64,000 nucleotides of DNA from Rhodamnia argentea (GCF_020921035.1 NC_063158.1:7732001-7796000); one strand, 5' to 3'; positions 36,801-49,636 are shown, counted from the stretch's first letter. The notes: a model not told the origin generated them from the sequence alone. Translations and numbers: made by a program.

Positions 36801-37935
36801 TAAGCACTTTTAAAAAAAAATACATGTTAGGGTCTACTTTTCAATTTGAAAAGCTCAATCTTCTTCAAAGAAAACCTGCACTCTTGCTCTAGGATTTAAC
36901 ATCTCTTGCTAGTATTTCCCGATGGCCTCACCATCCTACCAAGCACTCATTTTACTCATGGAAAAATCTAAGGCTAAGAGACATTAAAGGAGCATAAGAT
37001 TTTCTTAAGGCAACATAGCTAAGCAATGATGATAACAACTTCGACAAAGAGAAGATAAGCAGGCACACCATTGATAATGTAAGTTCCCTAAACTTGACAT
37101 ATAATGGTCAGGTCACACGTCAAGAAGAGCTTGTAGTCTGTTCTATCTCCCTAAAAATAATTATAGAAAATAATAGAAATCCATGTGCAAGAGGATTAAA
37201 GAAAAATTCTCCAGATAGGTTTAGAGCTTACAAATATATTACATTCTTCGACGCAGGATCACAAGTCACTCCTTTCCACTTACATGGGTCAGAATCCTCT
37301 GGTCTCCACTGAAGAAGGATGCCATCTGAACTAACAACTGCAGATCTAAAGCTCAAAAGCGCCTCACCTATGAATGTATGAGTGAGATGTCTCAGTAAAA
37401 ATGCTCATGTAGATCCAAGATGATGTCTACTACATATTCCCACTCTCAAATAATCATGAGCACATTAATCCTAAAAGACACTTTTCTATTTGCTTTTTTA
37501 TGCATGTATCCTACATTGCAAAGAATGAAAATTAGCCTGAATGCCATAGAATGAAATTTCAACTACCACGAATTAGACATGATAAGAAATTTACAACTAT
37601 GAGAGATCTGATCCACAGGAATGAGTTTTTTTTTTTTTTGGTCGAGACAGGAATGGTAGTTCAACGAAGCATAATTGAATGATTCTATGTCTAGTGGTAA
37701 CAATATCAAAATGGGTACAGCTTGCAAGTGCAGGGCAAAAACCTGACACTCTAATGACAAAACTTTGAGTAGAGATTTTACATCAGCATTCCAAATTTTG
37801 ACAAGTGAAGAAGTCAAACCAGCAGTTCACCGTACCATCAGGACTGAGAGCTGTACTTTTGTTGATTGAGCCATAAAGCAGTAAAAGGCAAAGCAACCAT
37901 ACTCCTTGGCGATTCATTTGACAAGTGCCCATCAT
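30872..37935 (-). CDS. FEI1: LRR receptor-like kinase, FEI1/FEI2 type
   Basis: Thirteen exons (minus): 37935-37836, 37367-37232, 35831-35760, 35674-35603, 35317-35246, 35064-34993, 34887-34816, 34703-34615, 34534-34370, 34267-33935, 33359-33114, 32052-31919 and 31090-30872. All are in phase and give 593 residues; Arabidopsis FEI1 is about the same. The parts are: signal peptide (1-30, LLCLLLLYG core), a [11 protein letters not shown]-cap, and about five leucine-rich repeats in five consecutive exons of exactly 72 bases. One transmembrane helix (about 241-266) follows, then the kinase: P-loop GCGGFG (315-320), Lys336, catalytic HRD (Asp431), DFG (Asp449). The C-terminus [11 protein letters not shown] matches FEI proteins. 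FEI kinases act at the plasma membrane in cellulose synthesis and cell-wall integrity signalling with SOS5. All kinase residues are intact. FEI1 versus FEI2 cannot be separated here. Confidence 0.95.
35832..37231 (-). other. Intron 2 of the FEI-type kinase gene
   Basis: A 1.4 kb intron separates the N-cap exon from the first 72-base repeat exon. It is AT-rich. I recognise no gene or complete transposon in it. Confidence 0.7.
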
Positions 37936-39330
37936 GGCACTGGTCAAGCATAATAAAGCTACTCCAAATCATCTGATGTGCCAAGCTCTAGAATAATTGA
38001 ATTGTACATATAGCTACAACTGCAAAGATGCCATCTTGAAGGAAAGAAATACGATAAAATCCTGAAGGACAGAAAAAGAAGGAATTAATGAAAGGCATTT
38101 AGAAACCTCATTAGTATTAAGTTTAATGAGTTTAAATTAAGCTGATGTGCAAATCACTCATAGCAGAAAACAGCGATTGTCCTAAACAAGTAAAGCAATT
38201 ACATTGTTACAAAATAAACGCCCACATGGACAGCCAATAAGCCCTTCAGTCATTTAAGTTACAATAATGTAGCAAAAAGCAAGGGGACCGATGTAAATCC
38301 CTATTGAGTAATCCCATCCCATCATGATATGAGTGCCTGGATAGTAGCACTAACTCCTTCCTTCAGATCCACTCTGAGACAAAGATACAAAATTGCTTTC
38401 ACATTTCCAAGATGTCTTAGTAACTACAATAATAAGTACCTGGCAGTAAAAATTGTAACCGAGGCTGACAATTTAAAATGTGCTGAGTACATTGAAATAC
38501 TTTTGATGCTCTCAGGGCATGGCAGAACCAGGAAAAATGAAGCCATATGGAGTTTCATAGTTTTCTTCTCACTTCCAGAAGTCGTCGATGTTACCAAATA
38601 TTCACTAAACAAAATTGTACTGCGACGACACACCTAGGGGAGCAGCTTCAACACATACGAAGTATCTAATCCATTCCCAAAAGTAGAAGAGCTTCAGACA
38701 AATCTTGAAAAGGTAAAGAAGTCACAACTGCACGGTGCAAGAAAAATGCCATATAAACGGATTCCAGGATCAGCCATGATGCCAAATCCCAATAATAGCA
38801 TCTTGATAACAGTGGCCGCATTTCCCCTAATTCAGCGCCAAGAACTTCGAAACAAGTAACCAGCACTAAGAACCCACCATTATTTACCCAAATAAACTAG
38901 TTCTCCCAGAAGCTACTCAAAATGCTCCACAAGCACGAAGCTCTGAGCACTAATTATAGCTTCCAGACGCATGCCATTCAACGCGTTTCACTTTCACCAC
39001 CAAACACGAGGCACGAGCGCGCAATCGAAGCAAAAGACTAGAACCGACTAATTGAACCAAACCAAAAGGAACGAATACCCACACATCCGAGCCGAAATCG
39101 AGCTCAGCTCCCGACATCGCAAAAGGAAATTGAGCAATGCATACTAAAATTAAAGAACGCCAAGGCGCACCTCGAGCTGATCCGGGCGATGCGGGAGGAA
39201 TTTGCCGGAAATGCAGGCCTATAGCTGCGAAACGAGGACGATGAACGGCAAAAAATCGTCGCTTCTTCTGAGATTTGTTCGATTGTGAGGGAAGAGAGAG
39301 AGTGTCGCGAGAGAGAGAGAGAGAGAGGCA
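37936..39330 (-). promoter_or_regulatory. Leader and promoter of the FEI-type kinase gene
   Basis: About 1.2 kb separates the start codon from a pyrimidine-rich core region. On the plus strand there is a (GA) run at about 39298-39328 followed by GT-rich sequence, which reads as a CT repeat in gene orientation. Such CT tracts are common in plant core promoters and leaders. A minus-strand open frame begins at 39117 with a possible splice donor about 13 codons in. It may be a leader exon holding an upstream ORF, but this is not certain. Confidence 0.4.
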
Positions 39331-40021
39331 GTGTGTGTGTGGGGGTGGATGTGTTTGGGTGGGGTCAATAGCCGATGAGACCAGAGAGGTGTCGCACGTG
39401 CGACGGAGACCTCTGGTACGTGCGACCGACGCTTTGATTGACATTCCATTTTTTAGTTCTCTCTTTTTTGTGTTTTTCCCCCTTTTTGCCAGAAATTCGT
39501 TTTATGGAAATCAATTTTCGATTTGGCCAGATTCATTTTGATTTTATAAATTGGCTCATATGTTTTATCGGTTGTTCTTCTAGAGCCGAGACAACCCAAC
39601 CCCACCCCCTCTCCCCATCGACAGCCTGTCATGTCCCCACTCTCTCTCTCTCAATTATGCAAAAATCAACGAACATACGGGGTCGGGTGGAGAAGTCATC
39701 AATTAGTGGGGCCTGACGGCCGGGCCTCCGCTATGCCCAAGATACACTAACGTTGAAAACGTTCTCCAAAAAATTCTTAGCCCACTACACTTTTACAAAT
39801 TCAGATATAAACCTTTTAATTTTATCAATTAAATCTTAAATATTTCCAAATTTTATCAGTTTCAATTAATTTTTACCGAAACCCTCTAACGTGAACACCG
39901 ATCGTTTTACAAGACACGACCGATGCTGAGTGAAATAATTTTTATAATTGTTTTTTTATTTTTTTATTTGTTTTATTATTTTTCTTCTTTCTCTTCTTTT
40001 TTTCTTTTCCCAGTAGCCAAC

Positions 40022-40255
40022 GAGGGTCACCGAGATCCACCGATCGGTGGCCGAGTTGGTTTGAGTTCGGTTCCTTTCACGAGAGGTCCCGGGTTCAAAA
40101 CTCCTCGGTGCAGGTGTCTTAAGTGGGGGGTCGTGGTGGTGGGCTCCTGCGCTAACCCCTCCGGAGGACTAGTTGTGTTTCACCGTTGTGTTGAGCGAAG
40201 CTCACCGGTCGCGCGAAACCTCGATTATCAAAAAAAAAAAAAGAGGGTCACCGAG
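40022..40255 (+). mobile_element. tRNA-derived SINE with 13-bp target duplication
   Basis: A 208-base body (40035-40242) is flanked by the exact direct repeat GAGGGTCACCGAG (40022-40034 and 40243-40255). It has an RNA polymerase III A box, TGGCCGAGTTGG (40048-40059), and a B box, GGGTTCAAAACTCC (40091-40104), about 30 bases apart, as in a tRNA-derived promoter. It ends in a run of A. All parts of a SINE inserted by target-primed reverse transcription are there. It lies within the inverted-repeat element and so is younger than it. Confidence 0.9.
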
Positions 40256-40312
40256 CCCTCATCGCCCAAACCGGATCATCTCCGCGTAACCTCGGTTATA
40301 AATAATAAAAAA
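40256..40312 (+). repeat. Truncated SINE tail with duplicated target segment
   Basis: Immediately after the full SINE, a sequence 'CGTAACCTCGGTTATAAATAATAAAAAAA' resembles the 3' end of that SINE (CGAAACCTCGATTATCAAAAAA). It is followed by a near copy of the target DNA, GAGGGTCACTGAG then CTCTCATCGCCCAAACCGG, seen just before it. This looks like an older, 5'-truncated insertion of the same family with a long target repeat, or a local tandem duplication. Confidence 0.55.
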
Positions 40313-40575
40313 ACGAGGGTCACTGAGCTCTCATCGCCCAAACCGGACCATCTCTGGTGCGGGCAAAGCCACGATGATTTGGGCAATGCTTGTTGGCCTG
40401 GCTCAAATTTGGGTGAGGCCGAGGCCGAGCAAGGGTTGCGACCCTCACCCCAGTGGTCAAGGCGTTGCGGCCCACGCTAGCGCCTAACGGGGACATCAAT
40501 TGAGAAAATTAAAAAGTTTAGGATTGAATTGATAAATTTTCCATAGATTCAGGATTTTTTGAAAAATTTTCCCCA

Positions 40576-41814
40576 CTTATGTGAAACCACTACTGTTGAA
40601 CTAGATGGATTCTCGGAATGACGTGGCATTTGTCAGAAACAAAAATATTTAAGATTCAGTATAGAAATTGGAGGTTAAGTTTGCTCTCTCGCTTAAAATG
40701 GTGCGTCTAATCAAGAGCAGTACGACACTGCTGGCGTGAAGTTTTTGTGGGCACTAGGTTAAGGGTTCTTCAACGAAGCACTTGGCTACCCCAAGTGAAT
40801 ACGCAGACAGCAGAAGCATCTCACGCGTAGCTCTGCAGCAGCTTGTTTGCTTCGGCTCCTGCCAAAAGCTTATCCTTCAAAACCCTGTAACGCCCCCCCT
40901 CGACCACCTGAACACATCTTCGGTCAAGACGGATGGTATCATGGAAACGAGATTGCGGCGATGCAGCTGCCACAGAGGAATGTAAGCTGTGGTAGTGATC
41001 GTGCGTCGGTCACTGAAGGGGATGCGAGTGACTCCGAGCACCAAGGGGCAGCTTTCCAACTCCACCGGTCTCCGAATGAGGGCCTCATGAGCGGTTTCGC
41101 ATCAAGGGGGCGCGAGCCTATCTGAAACCGAACCAAGGCGCCACATTTGGCACCGCAGGTGGCAGAGATGGGGCACAAGATGCTGCCACAGAGAGGCACG
41201 GTTGGAGGACCTGGTGGCAGCTCCTTGTTGCATAATAGACAGAGGAGGTGCCATGGAGAGGAATAGAGATGCATAGTGGGACTAAAAGTAAAAGGTAGAA
41301 GCAGAACTCCAACACATGATAAATGGCAAGAACATACTGTCGATGAACTTAATGAACAATATCCAACCAATATTGACGTTAGATATAGAAGTAGTTGACC
41401 TGTTTCAAATGAATGTTAGTGGACAAGTTCTCCGTACAAAGTTCAACAATGAATGTGTGTGAATTAGACGGTAATGTGTAACCTACTCTCTCTTTTTGTC
41501 AGGGAGGTTTCTTGGAATGAACTTCTACATATCTAGGCAAAGTAAATGACCTTTAGCTGTTTAATTGTTGATAGTATAATGGTACTATAATCGGTTTGAC
41601 TATCATCACCACCGACCTTACAGAGTAAAGAAACAGTACAATCAACAATGCACCCGTATGAAGTAGATTCAATCTTATTGGTCAACAAATGAAGGAACAT
41701 AAATGTGATGATCAAAAACTGTTCTTGTCATAATGCCATTCCACACAATTAGCTTTTAGAGAGAACAAAGCGAATTCGAGAGGCACCCTTCGAAGGAAAA
41801 GGATTGAAGAGGAG
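40576..41814. other. Intergenic DNA, no gene recognised
   Basis: Several open frames of 60 to 143 codons overlap at about 40780-41370, some quite GC-rich. None resembles a known protein and they overlap each other on both strands. The segment may be old transposon DNA; I cannot classify it. Confidence 0.35.
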
Positions 41815-42240
41815 ATAGGGTGGGTTTGGTTCAGCATTCCCAATGAGCCTTCAACTCCCAAAGCCAATTGAGAGAATGCTGAAGCATTTAGTTCAGCTTT
41901 AAACCAACATTTGCCAAGCCCAATGCTGATAGAAACCAGTATCGCGCTTTCAACATTTGGCCAAATGCTAAGAATTTTTTTTTCCTTTCAATTTTGCCCC
42001 CTTTTTTTACTGATTATCTTCTTTGCCGGTCCGACAATGGGTAATTTTTTTAATCAAAAATTAAAAAATTGCATTCAAAGCCCCTTTAGAATGTTATTTT
42101 TATCAAACACTATTCAACCCAAAGCCTATTTTCAAATGAGATTTTACCAAACGCAATTAGGATTTCCTAAACCCTTTTAGGTTGGAGGCATTTGCATTTT
42201 CCCAAAGCTCATTTTAAATACTGAACCAAAACCACCCATA
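41815..42240. mobile_element. Tourist/Harbinger-like MITE
   Basis: The element is 41818-42237, flanked by ATA on both sides. Its ends are inverted: GGGTGGGTTTGGTTCAGCAT on the left and, read inward, GGGTGGTTTTGGTTCAGTAT on the right. 'GGGTGxGTTTGGTTCAG' ends with a 3-base target repeat fit the Tourist class of PIF/Harbinger MITEs. The centre is AT-rich with no coding frame. Confidence 0.75.
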
Positions 42241-42541
42241 AAGGCATATGTCGTTGTTCTTCCCAAGCTGTACAGCAGGCAATTGGCCTATGCTACATGT
42301 AAGGGATCAGTGGCCTTAAACTAGGAAACTGGAGAAGCTCAAAACGTTCCCATCGGTTCATTCAAATGGCAATGGAAATAGGCTCATACCAAAACCTGCC
42401 TATGAGGGTTAATTAATGATGATGACTGTTGCGACTAACTTGACCATTCTGTGCAATGGTCGAGCCCACTATGGTGTCTGCAAAGCGATTCTTTTGGGGA
42501 TGCGATGGTTCTGTATCAACAACAAAACCATGCCATTTTAC

Positions 42542-45500
42542 TCACGTATGCTTTCCCATAACAGCTTCCTTCTGATTCATCATCATCTTCTCCTGAAACT
42601 TCTCACGTTTAGCGGCCCTGATGTCGAGTATGCTAGGTGGCATTGGTTTGAGCGAGCCATGCAGCTCGACTAGCTGGAAAAACTCTTGCTTTGTTAAGTT
42701 TTTCTTCCGAACCAGTTCATCAACCACCGCATCCATAAGCTTCCGATTCTGCTGAAGGATCTGATATTGCAGAGAAATGTTAACAAGACAAGGGCAGAGC
42801 AAAGAGGGGAACAAAACATTTCATCAAGACAGTATGTTACCTCCTTCGCACAATTGTAACATTCATTCACAATCCGTAGAGCCTCCAGATCAATTTCCTG
42901 AAATTTCATAATTTGCTTATCGTATGCACAGTGATGCACAAACTAGCAAGAATTGTATTCTAGACTAGATGACTTATTTGACCTAATCTACATGTACCAG
43001 TAGATATGACAGTTTTGAATCGCTCTCAGAAGTCATATAACAGGAACGGTTAGCCCGCAAAGGGAACATGCTGAGGGATATTTCAAAAGGAAGAGTTCCA
43101 CTAAAATGTATTATTCAGCTATATTTATGATATAACTCCATCATTCAAAGCAAAAAAAAATTGAATCTCTCTAAAGGGAGATTTCAAACCACGCACCGGA
43201 CTTCAAACATTATGCATCAAACTCTCATAAGTTACAAAAAAATTAGCTACATGAAACCATATGACTTTGCCTAGTGTATCTACTCTGTAAGGTTGTGTCA
43301 CATCCAACATGATATTCATTGCATGCACTAATAGAGTCTTCAACCCAAAAATCATGATACCCAAATTGTTAACTAAAATCTAAAGAATAAAATAGTTGTG
43401 CTTACGTTAATATGATCTGCAACCCACAAATTGGAGACCCCATAATGTTTCTCAGAGAGACCACCGAGTACATAAGTCCTTGCTGCTGACCTAGCATTAT
43501 CCGCTGTTTCTGCCCATATGGTGCTCAACTGGATCATATAATTGAGAAGCTTATCAATAATCAGCTGAGATAGCTCAATGGAGATAAAGGCTACAATAGA
43601 GAAATATATGCCGGACAAAGAATTAGTACAACAGCACAATACAGGCAGCCAACTTCAACTGATAGTTACAAATGACTAGCCCATCTATATTTCCAGAGCC
43701 AGTTCAGGGTGCAGAGCAATTATGGTTGTAACTGTTTAGCTTCTGACGTGCCGCACTCTATTTTATATTGCATTTTTCAGCTATTTTCAATTGCTTGGGT
43801 TATTTTTGACAAAATGACAATATTCAAAATTCAAAACAAGAATATATTCTAAATGATGTCTACATGGAGATCACAGAAGTTTCTGTCTTCACTTCCACTT
43901 ACAGCAAGCATATAATGGACCCCACGAACAAACATGCTTTATCATGGAAAGCTTAAAATAGTGAAAAATACATGGCACAGATGGCGATGGTTTTAGCATG
44001 ATACATGATCAAATGATTAGTCATATAGCACAGAAGCTTTTCTAACCTGACCCTCGCCATACCAAAGCTCATCGGCAGCACGTGGAGCTAGTTGAACAGT
44101 GATATGATCTAGAAGTGACTGCCGACTGCATGATAATTGGAACCAAATTAGATTAAAAAAGTGCACGTACTCCACAGTTAACAGTTCAAATCACAATGAC
44201 TTCTAAGCTAGATAAGCTTTAATGCTGTTATAACGATTCATAAAAGTAGCAAGTCACATCTTGGAGTTACAAGAACTCATACCTCAGCATTCCTTCTTTA
44301 AACTTCATATGATCCATTTTCATCCTCACGTAACCCAACTCCCTACCTGCTCTAGGAGCAATAGTGACCTGCTCAGAACAACAAAGTGTTAAACAACGTT
44401 TCCCAATTTCACAATACATCTATAGCTAAGCGGTGAATGAATGGACAAGAAAAGTTCCACACGAATTGTATCCAACTCAATTTTGGAGAGATAAAGAAGG
44501 TAGCACCGCTAAAAACGTGAAATTGGGTCTATATCTAGAGCAATATATAGATAACAGGAGGATATTCACCTGGACCCCCTTCAAATGAGATACTACAACT
44601 TAGTGTAAATCATAATGTCCAGACCCATTAAGTACTCCACATACCTTACGCACACAAATATTCTCCTCCTATTAGCTTGGGAGTCTGGGATTCATGTTCG
44701 AATAAGTTCTCTAAAGTCCTATGCAGTGACACAAGCACAATACAGCAGTGTCCAGTATCGCATCGGAAATGACTACACAATTCAAAAGGACTCAAGCTAA
44801 TTCTTATAACAAAGGGAAACGAAATTCCAAATTTAAATCGGCCTTCTATTTGGCCTCAAGGAGAAAATTAGGTTTCAAAAGGTCAACTGCTGTTCTATTG
44901 CCATTGTAACATACAGTGGACATGACACCAAGAAAAAGCTATGTTTGTAAAGTTGGAATTGGGATATCAAACACAAAAGGGAGGCAGGAAAAGATAATAA
45001 AACAGACTAATGACAAGTGAGATAAAGACAGGACGGGTTTAAATTGCTCAGGGATCTGCACAGATATTAATGGAGAAGAAAGGTGCTTAAGAGCCATACA
45101 AACTCAATATTTCTTAGATCAGGGAAGTTGACAGCCACGACAGCCATAGCCGCTTCATTAATAGCCACTTGCTTCCATGTCTCAGGGCTCCTCTCTTTCC
45201 TGTCTAACATCCCTCTTTCTTCAATTTGTGCAGCTTGTAACAAGTCATCAGTAGTGATCTGCTTGAAAGCAACAATAATCCCATTCAACATATCAATGAA
45301 AGAATCCAGAAAGCTAGCACAGAAGCAGCAATTTCTAGCATCAGGGTAGAAAATTGTGTCTACCATTAATAATAAGAGAAACTATATGCCCACTCACATG
45401 TCGAGCTTGGAAAAGAAATGTTACACAACTTTATCTAAGTGAGTAATCTTAATTTCCTCAGTGATCAAGACTAAAGTGCCTATAGGGAGGTCCATTAGAA

Positions 45501-48500
45501 ATTATCAGGAAACCCATATCAGAAGCATTCGTCGATCAAAAAATTGACAAGATGCACTTCTAACAATTGTAGATTTTTCCAAAGAGAAGGCACAAGGAAG
45601 TTATCGGTAGGCCAAGGAAAACAGGGGCATGGATGGTGACTAAGAGACAAGCAAATTCCGTTCTTCGGATACAATAAGATATTCTGTAAGAACACGAACT
45701 CTTGCTATTACCATGAAGGAGAGTTATTTCTGTATTTATGTGATGTTCCAGTAGGCTAAGCTAAGCATTATCGTTTGAGTACTGATCGACAATTTCTATC
45801 CTTCATCCAAGAATAACAAACAGAGCAATTACAAGCTGTTTTAAAAAGTATCAGTGTGATGCAGAGTATTTTGGGCTTAGATTACGACCTCATCTCTCAC
45901 AACAAAAGCACTATCATCATAGGATTGTCTCATTTTTTAGCTTCAAATGAACTCAACTACTCAACAATTCCAATGGGATTGACCATTTTTCCCAAAGAAA
46001 ATTTCCCTAAAGCACTCTCCACCGTTCAACTGCTTCTGGAACTTGCAGAATACCGAAATGGAGTTTGCAATTCAATCATGGACGCTGTCTCAACATCCAT
46101 TCCTCGCTCACAAAGGTGACTCATCATATAGTCCTTATTTGCAATAATTTGCACTATTGATTTCACAAGGGAACTGAAACCACAATCAAGACAAAATAAG
46201 AAGTTTCACTCCAATTGAAGTATTACTTCAGTTCTGCCATCGCGCATCATATTAATAGCGGCAACCTCCACAATGTTAGCTAGCTCTGCACCAACCATTC
46301 CATCAGTCATGCTAGCAACAGCAAGATAGTCCACATCATCAGCCATTGGCTTCTTCCGAGCATGGACCTACATTGAAACCATTCAATGGTCCAAAAATTA
46401 GATTAGCCAATGAGATAAAGAGTTGATAAGAAAAGGACTTCAAATGACACAAAAGTGATAATAGCTCATCTTCGTTTAAGAAAGTTTCCAGGTGTAATAA
46501 TCACCTTAAGAATTTCCACACGACCTATCAAGCCAGGTTTTGGGATATAGATCTTCCGATCAAACCTTCCAGGTCTCACCAGTGCAGGATCAAGAATGTC
46601 GGGCCTATTTGTAGAGGCAATTGTAATAACCTCCCCTCTACCTTCAAACCCATCTAAGCATACGAGGAGCTGAAGCACATTCATGGTAAACAGCAACAAG
46701 CATTAATTCTCTAGGACTTGTTATATCTGACGATTCATGGATGTATTGCAACAGCGACGTAACTCAATGTCACAACTGACCTGATTCAGAGTAGCATCAC
46801 GTTCTTGTCCGCCAGATCCCTTGATCAACCCACGTTCCCTTCCGACAGCATCCAGCTCATCAATGAAGACAACAGATGGAGCCTACAAAGATTGACATTT
46901 TAAACTACCCTGCCTTATCAGCAACAAAACTAACAGCTCAGAAGAAACTGAACCAACTATCAAGATCTGAAGATCACGGTATCATGAAACGAAGTATAAT
47001 CAAATCCTGCTATAAAGAAAGAAAAATCAGCCAAAACACAGCTGAGTAACGAGGATAAGATGAAACAAGCGACACAGAGCAGATAAGATGAGTAATTCAT
47101 AAATAAGCACCGTGGACAAAAAGTGTAGTGAAACAGCTAAAGATGAGAGTTACATTTTCTCTCGCTTCCTGGTAAAGTGCACGGACCCGAGAAGCACCAA
47201 CACCAACATATATTTCCACAAATTGAGAAGCGGAAATGGAGAAGAAGTTTACGCCAGCCTCACCAGCCACAGCTTTGGCTAGCAAAGTCTTGCCAACACC
47301 AGGAGGACCACAAAGAAGTATACCACCTGGTTATTAAAAGAAGACAATGATCGAGAAAAATAAATTAACTGAGTGGAAAAAAGGGAAAAAGTTATGAGAG
47401 ACAAACCGGGAGAATGAAAGGGTAGAAATGATAATGCCATTAGTAAGCCAACACAACCAGCGAAACAACATTTTCATATGCTGCATATCACATTAACATG
47501 ACAAGAGCAAAAAGTTTGCAAGTAGTAAGACATTGATACACCTGCCCCTAGTAGTTACTAATACTACTGCGTCATTGGAGATCTTTGAGAAACTAACCTG
47601 GTATTTTTACTCCTCTTCTCCGATACATCTCACCGTGTGTGAAAAACTTAACAATCTCCTCAAGCTCAAGCCTTATCTTCCCAAGACCTGCAACATCAGA
47701 AAACTTCACATCCACGCCTCTCTCGAGATACTGGGGGAGCCGTTTATTACGTGCCCTCCTAACTCTAGCACCCGACTTCATGAACTGCATTGCCATCTTC
47801 ATATAAGGATTCTGTTCTCCTCCTGATCCTCCCTCAATCTCCTCATCACCACCCTCTATTCCTTCCAGTTCTCTCTCCAACTCCCTCATTTTCTTCCTCT
47901 CCTCCGCCTCTGCCTTATCGATCTTCAATCTGTCCTCGTAATCCTTCTTCTGCCTCCTATAGCTAAACACCACAGTTCGATAGAAGATCACGAAAAACAC
48001 CAAGCCGAGTACAGTTGCTACATTTGAGTCCCGTGCCAAATTTGCCCACACAATTGCCATGTGCTGATAATTCTTCCTCGCTTCGCGCAATGATTCCTCA
48101 TACTTCCTCTTCCTGATCTCCCTCTTTATTCGCCTCTTCTCCTCTTTCTTCTGCATTCTCATCGCCTGTTCGATCATCTCTCTCTCCTGCCTCATTCGAT
48201 CCAACTCCTCCTTCCTCTGCCTCCTGAATTCCTCCCTCACCCGCCTCAACTCCATCGCCCGCTTCGACTCCTTCTTGGGCTTCATCAGCTTCAACATAAA
48301 TCCCGGCACACTCCACAAGAACCCCAAATACGGCGCCGGCACATCTGGCCTCTTGACCGGAGGCGTGTACGCATTAACACATGCAGAATCAATACTCAGC
48401 TGATCCCACATATCCCAAAATTTCCTATTCCCATCTACAGAAGGCAACACAGTCCTCAACACTCTAGAATCCTCCAAAACTACCAGAACAGGCTCTACCC

Positions 48501-48945
48501 TTTGCCTTAAACTAATCCCGGGTGGCTTTATTACATGCTTAAGTTTGCCCTGTTTCTTTAGTTCTACAATGTCAGTATAAGGAATTCTATCATTAACTAA
48601 AGGAAGCCCTTTCGACCAAGACTTCAGCTGCTCCGGGGTCAATGCTTCGGGGGCTTTCTTGGCTGACCTCTTCTTCTCCGAAACCTTGGTAGCCGCCGCC
48701 ACGGACTGAGGAAGGGAGGCATAGATGATTGTCAGGGTTGCAGGGATGGAGAGGAAATCGAATTGGGGTCTCTTTGTTTCGTCCTCAGAATTGTGCCCCT
48801 CATTCCCATTTTCAGAGGCGCGAATTCGGCATGAAGTTGGAGGGCGAATGGGGATTAAAGATGGGGTCTTGGGTTTATTCAAATTGGATTTGCGAAATGC
48901 GCGAAAGGGGAGGGTTGAAGAACCAAGATCGCAGTGGAAGGCCAT
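42542..48945 (-). CDS. FTSHI2: FTSHI2, chloroplast FtsH-like AAA protein without protease site
   Basis: Eleven exons (minus): 48945-47598, 47326-47154, 46882-46781, 46669-46505, 46367-46227, 45258-45100, 44368-44283, 44125-44047, 43528-43406, 42897-42841 and 42760-42542, giving 883 residues (Arabidopsis FTSHI2/EMB2083 is 876). The parts are: a Ser/Arg-rich transit peptide, long charged coiled coil, transmembrane helix at 308-327 ([15 protein letters not shown]), Walker A GPPGVGKT (456-463), Walker B VVFIDE (511-516) and a second region of homology ([18 protein letters not shown]). The zinc-protease HEXXH is replaced by NEAAM (677-681), so it binds ATP but should not cleave protein. The known paralogue acts in the inner-envelope 2-MDa import motor complex with Ycf2 and other FtsHi proteins, essential for plastid development. 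Conserved spacing supports every exon. Confidence 0.97.
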
Positions 48946-49400
48946 GAATTGACAGCTTTTATGCGAAGCGTGTAAGTGCTACATCGTCATGAAAACTTGA
49001 GCAGTGCGTCAATATGTAGATTCCGAGTTGAAGAACGTATGCTGGACAACCTGCGTGAAGCGAAACAAGAACTGCTTCCTTCAACCTTCAGGGCGTTTTT
49101 GCTCCGTACAGGCCGACCAGCGGAGCAGCTCGCGCGATTGTAGTGGGCACACTCGCCCAGCAGAATAGATGAACAGAGTTGGAGTTCTTGAAGGTAGGGA
49201 AGAGAACCAGGTCCTGATCACTTTGTTTAGACCCAAAAACATGTTTTTGATGTTCTTTTTATATTAAACGATCTACAAAACCAAAACAAAAACCACGCAC
49301 TTGTTAAGGATCCTTCCCTCCGAATATTTCAATTGTCATGATTGTGATTAGACCTATCCAAAAAAATTAAAAAACTGTAAATTTCTTCTAAGTATTTGAG
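48946..49400. promoter_or_regulatory. Upstream region of FTSHI2
   Basis: This should hold the FTSHI2 promoter and leader on the minus strand. I see no clear TATA box or other recognisable motif. The next feature to the right is a MITE. Confidence 0.35.
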
Positions 49401-49636
49401 CTCCGTTTATTTCGTGAAAAATTGAATGATAAGAAAAAAAATATTTTTTAATAATAATTACTTGTATCGCTTGTGAACATGAATAAAAGAAAAATATCTA
49501 TATCGTCCATAAAATATTTGAATTTAAATCATTATTGATAATGAGAATAATTTTCATCAATTAATTATTTCAACGACATAAATGATTATTTTTAAGAAAA
49601 TATTTTCTGAATTATTCATTTTTTACGAAATAATCG
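49401..49636. mobile_element. Small MITE with TTATTTCGT ends
   Basis: About 235 bases with inverted ends: CCGTTTATTTCGTGAAAAAT on the left and, read inward, CGATTATTTCGTAAAAAATG on the right. The similarity continues through AAAATATTTTT-type modules. The end type and size suggest a hAT MITE, but I could not see a clear 8-base target repeat. Confidence 0.6.

Larger units (their letters stand above)
39758..40575. mobile_element. Non-autonomous terminal-inverted-repeat element hosting a SINE
   Basis: The left end reads AACGTTCTCCAAAAAATTC and the right end, read inward, AAATTTTTCAAAAAATCC. Both are followed by modules with 'TTTAATTTTATCAATT'/'TTTTTAATTTTCTCAATT', so the arms are inverted. The centre is GC-rich and carries the SINE at 40035. 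I could not find a convincing target-site duplication. It encodes no transposase. Confidence 0.55.

Noticed and set aside
40847-41370. Overlapping GC-rich frames on both strands as a possible gene
   Set aside because: No motif, no splice logic and no coding bias consistent on one strand.
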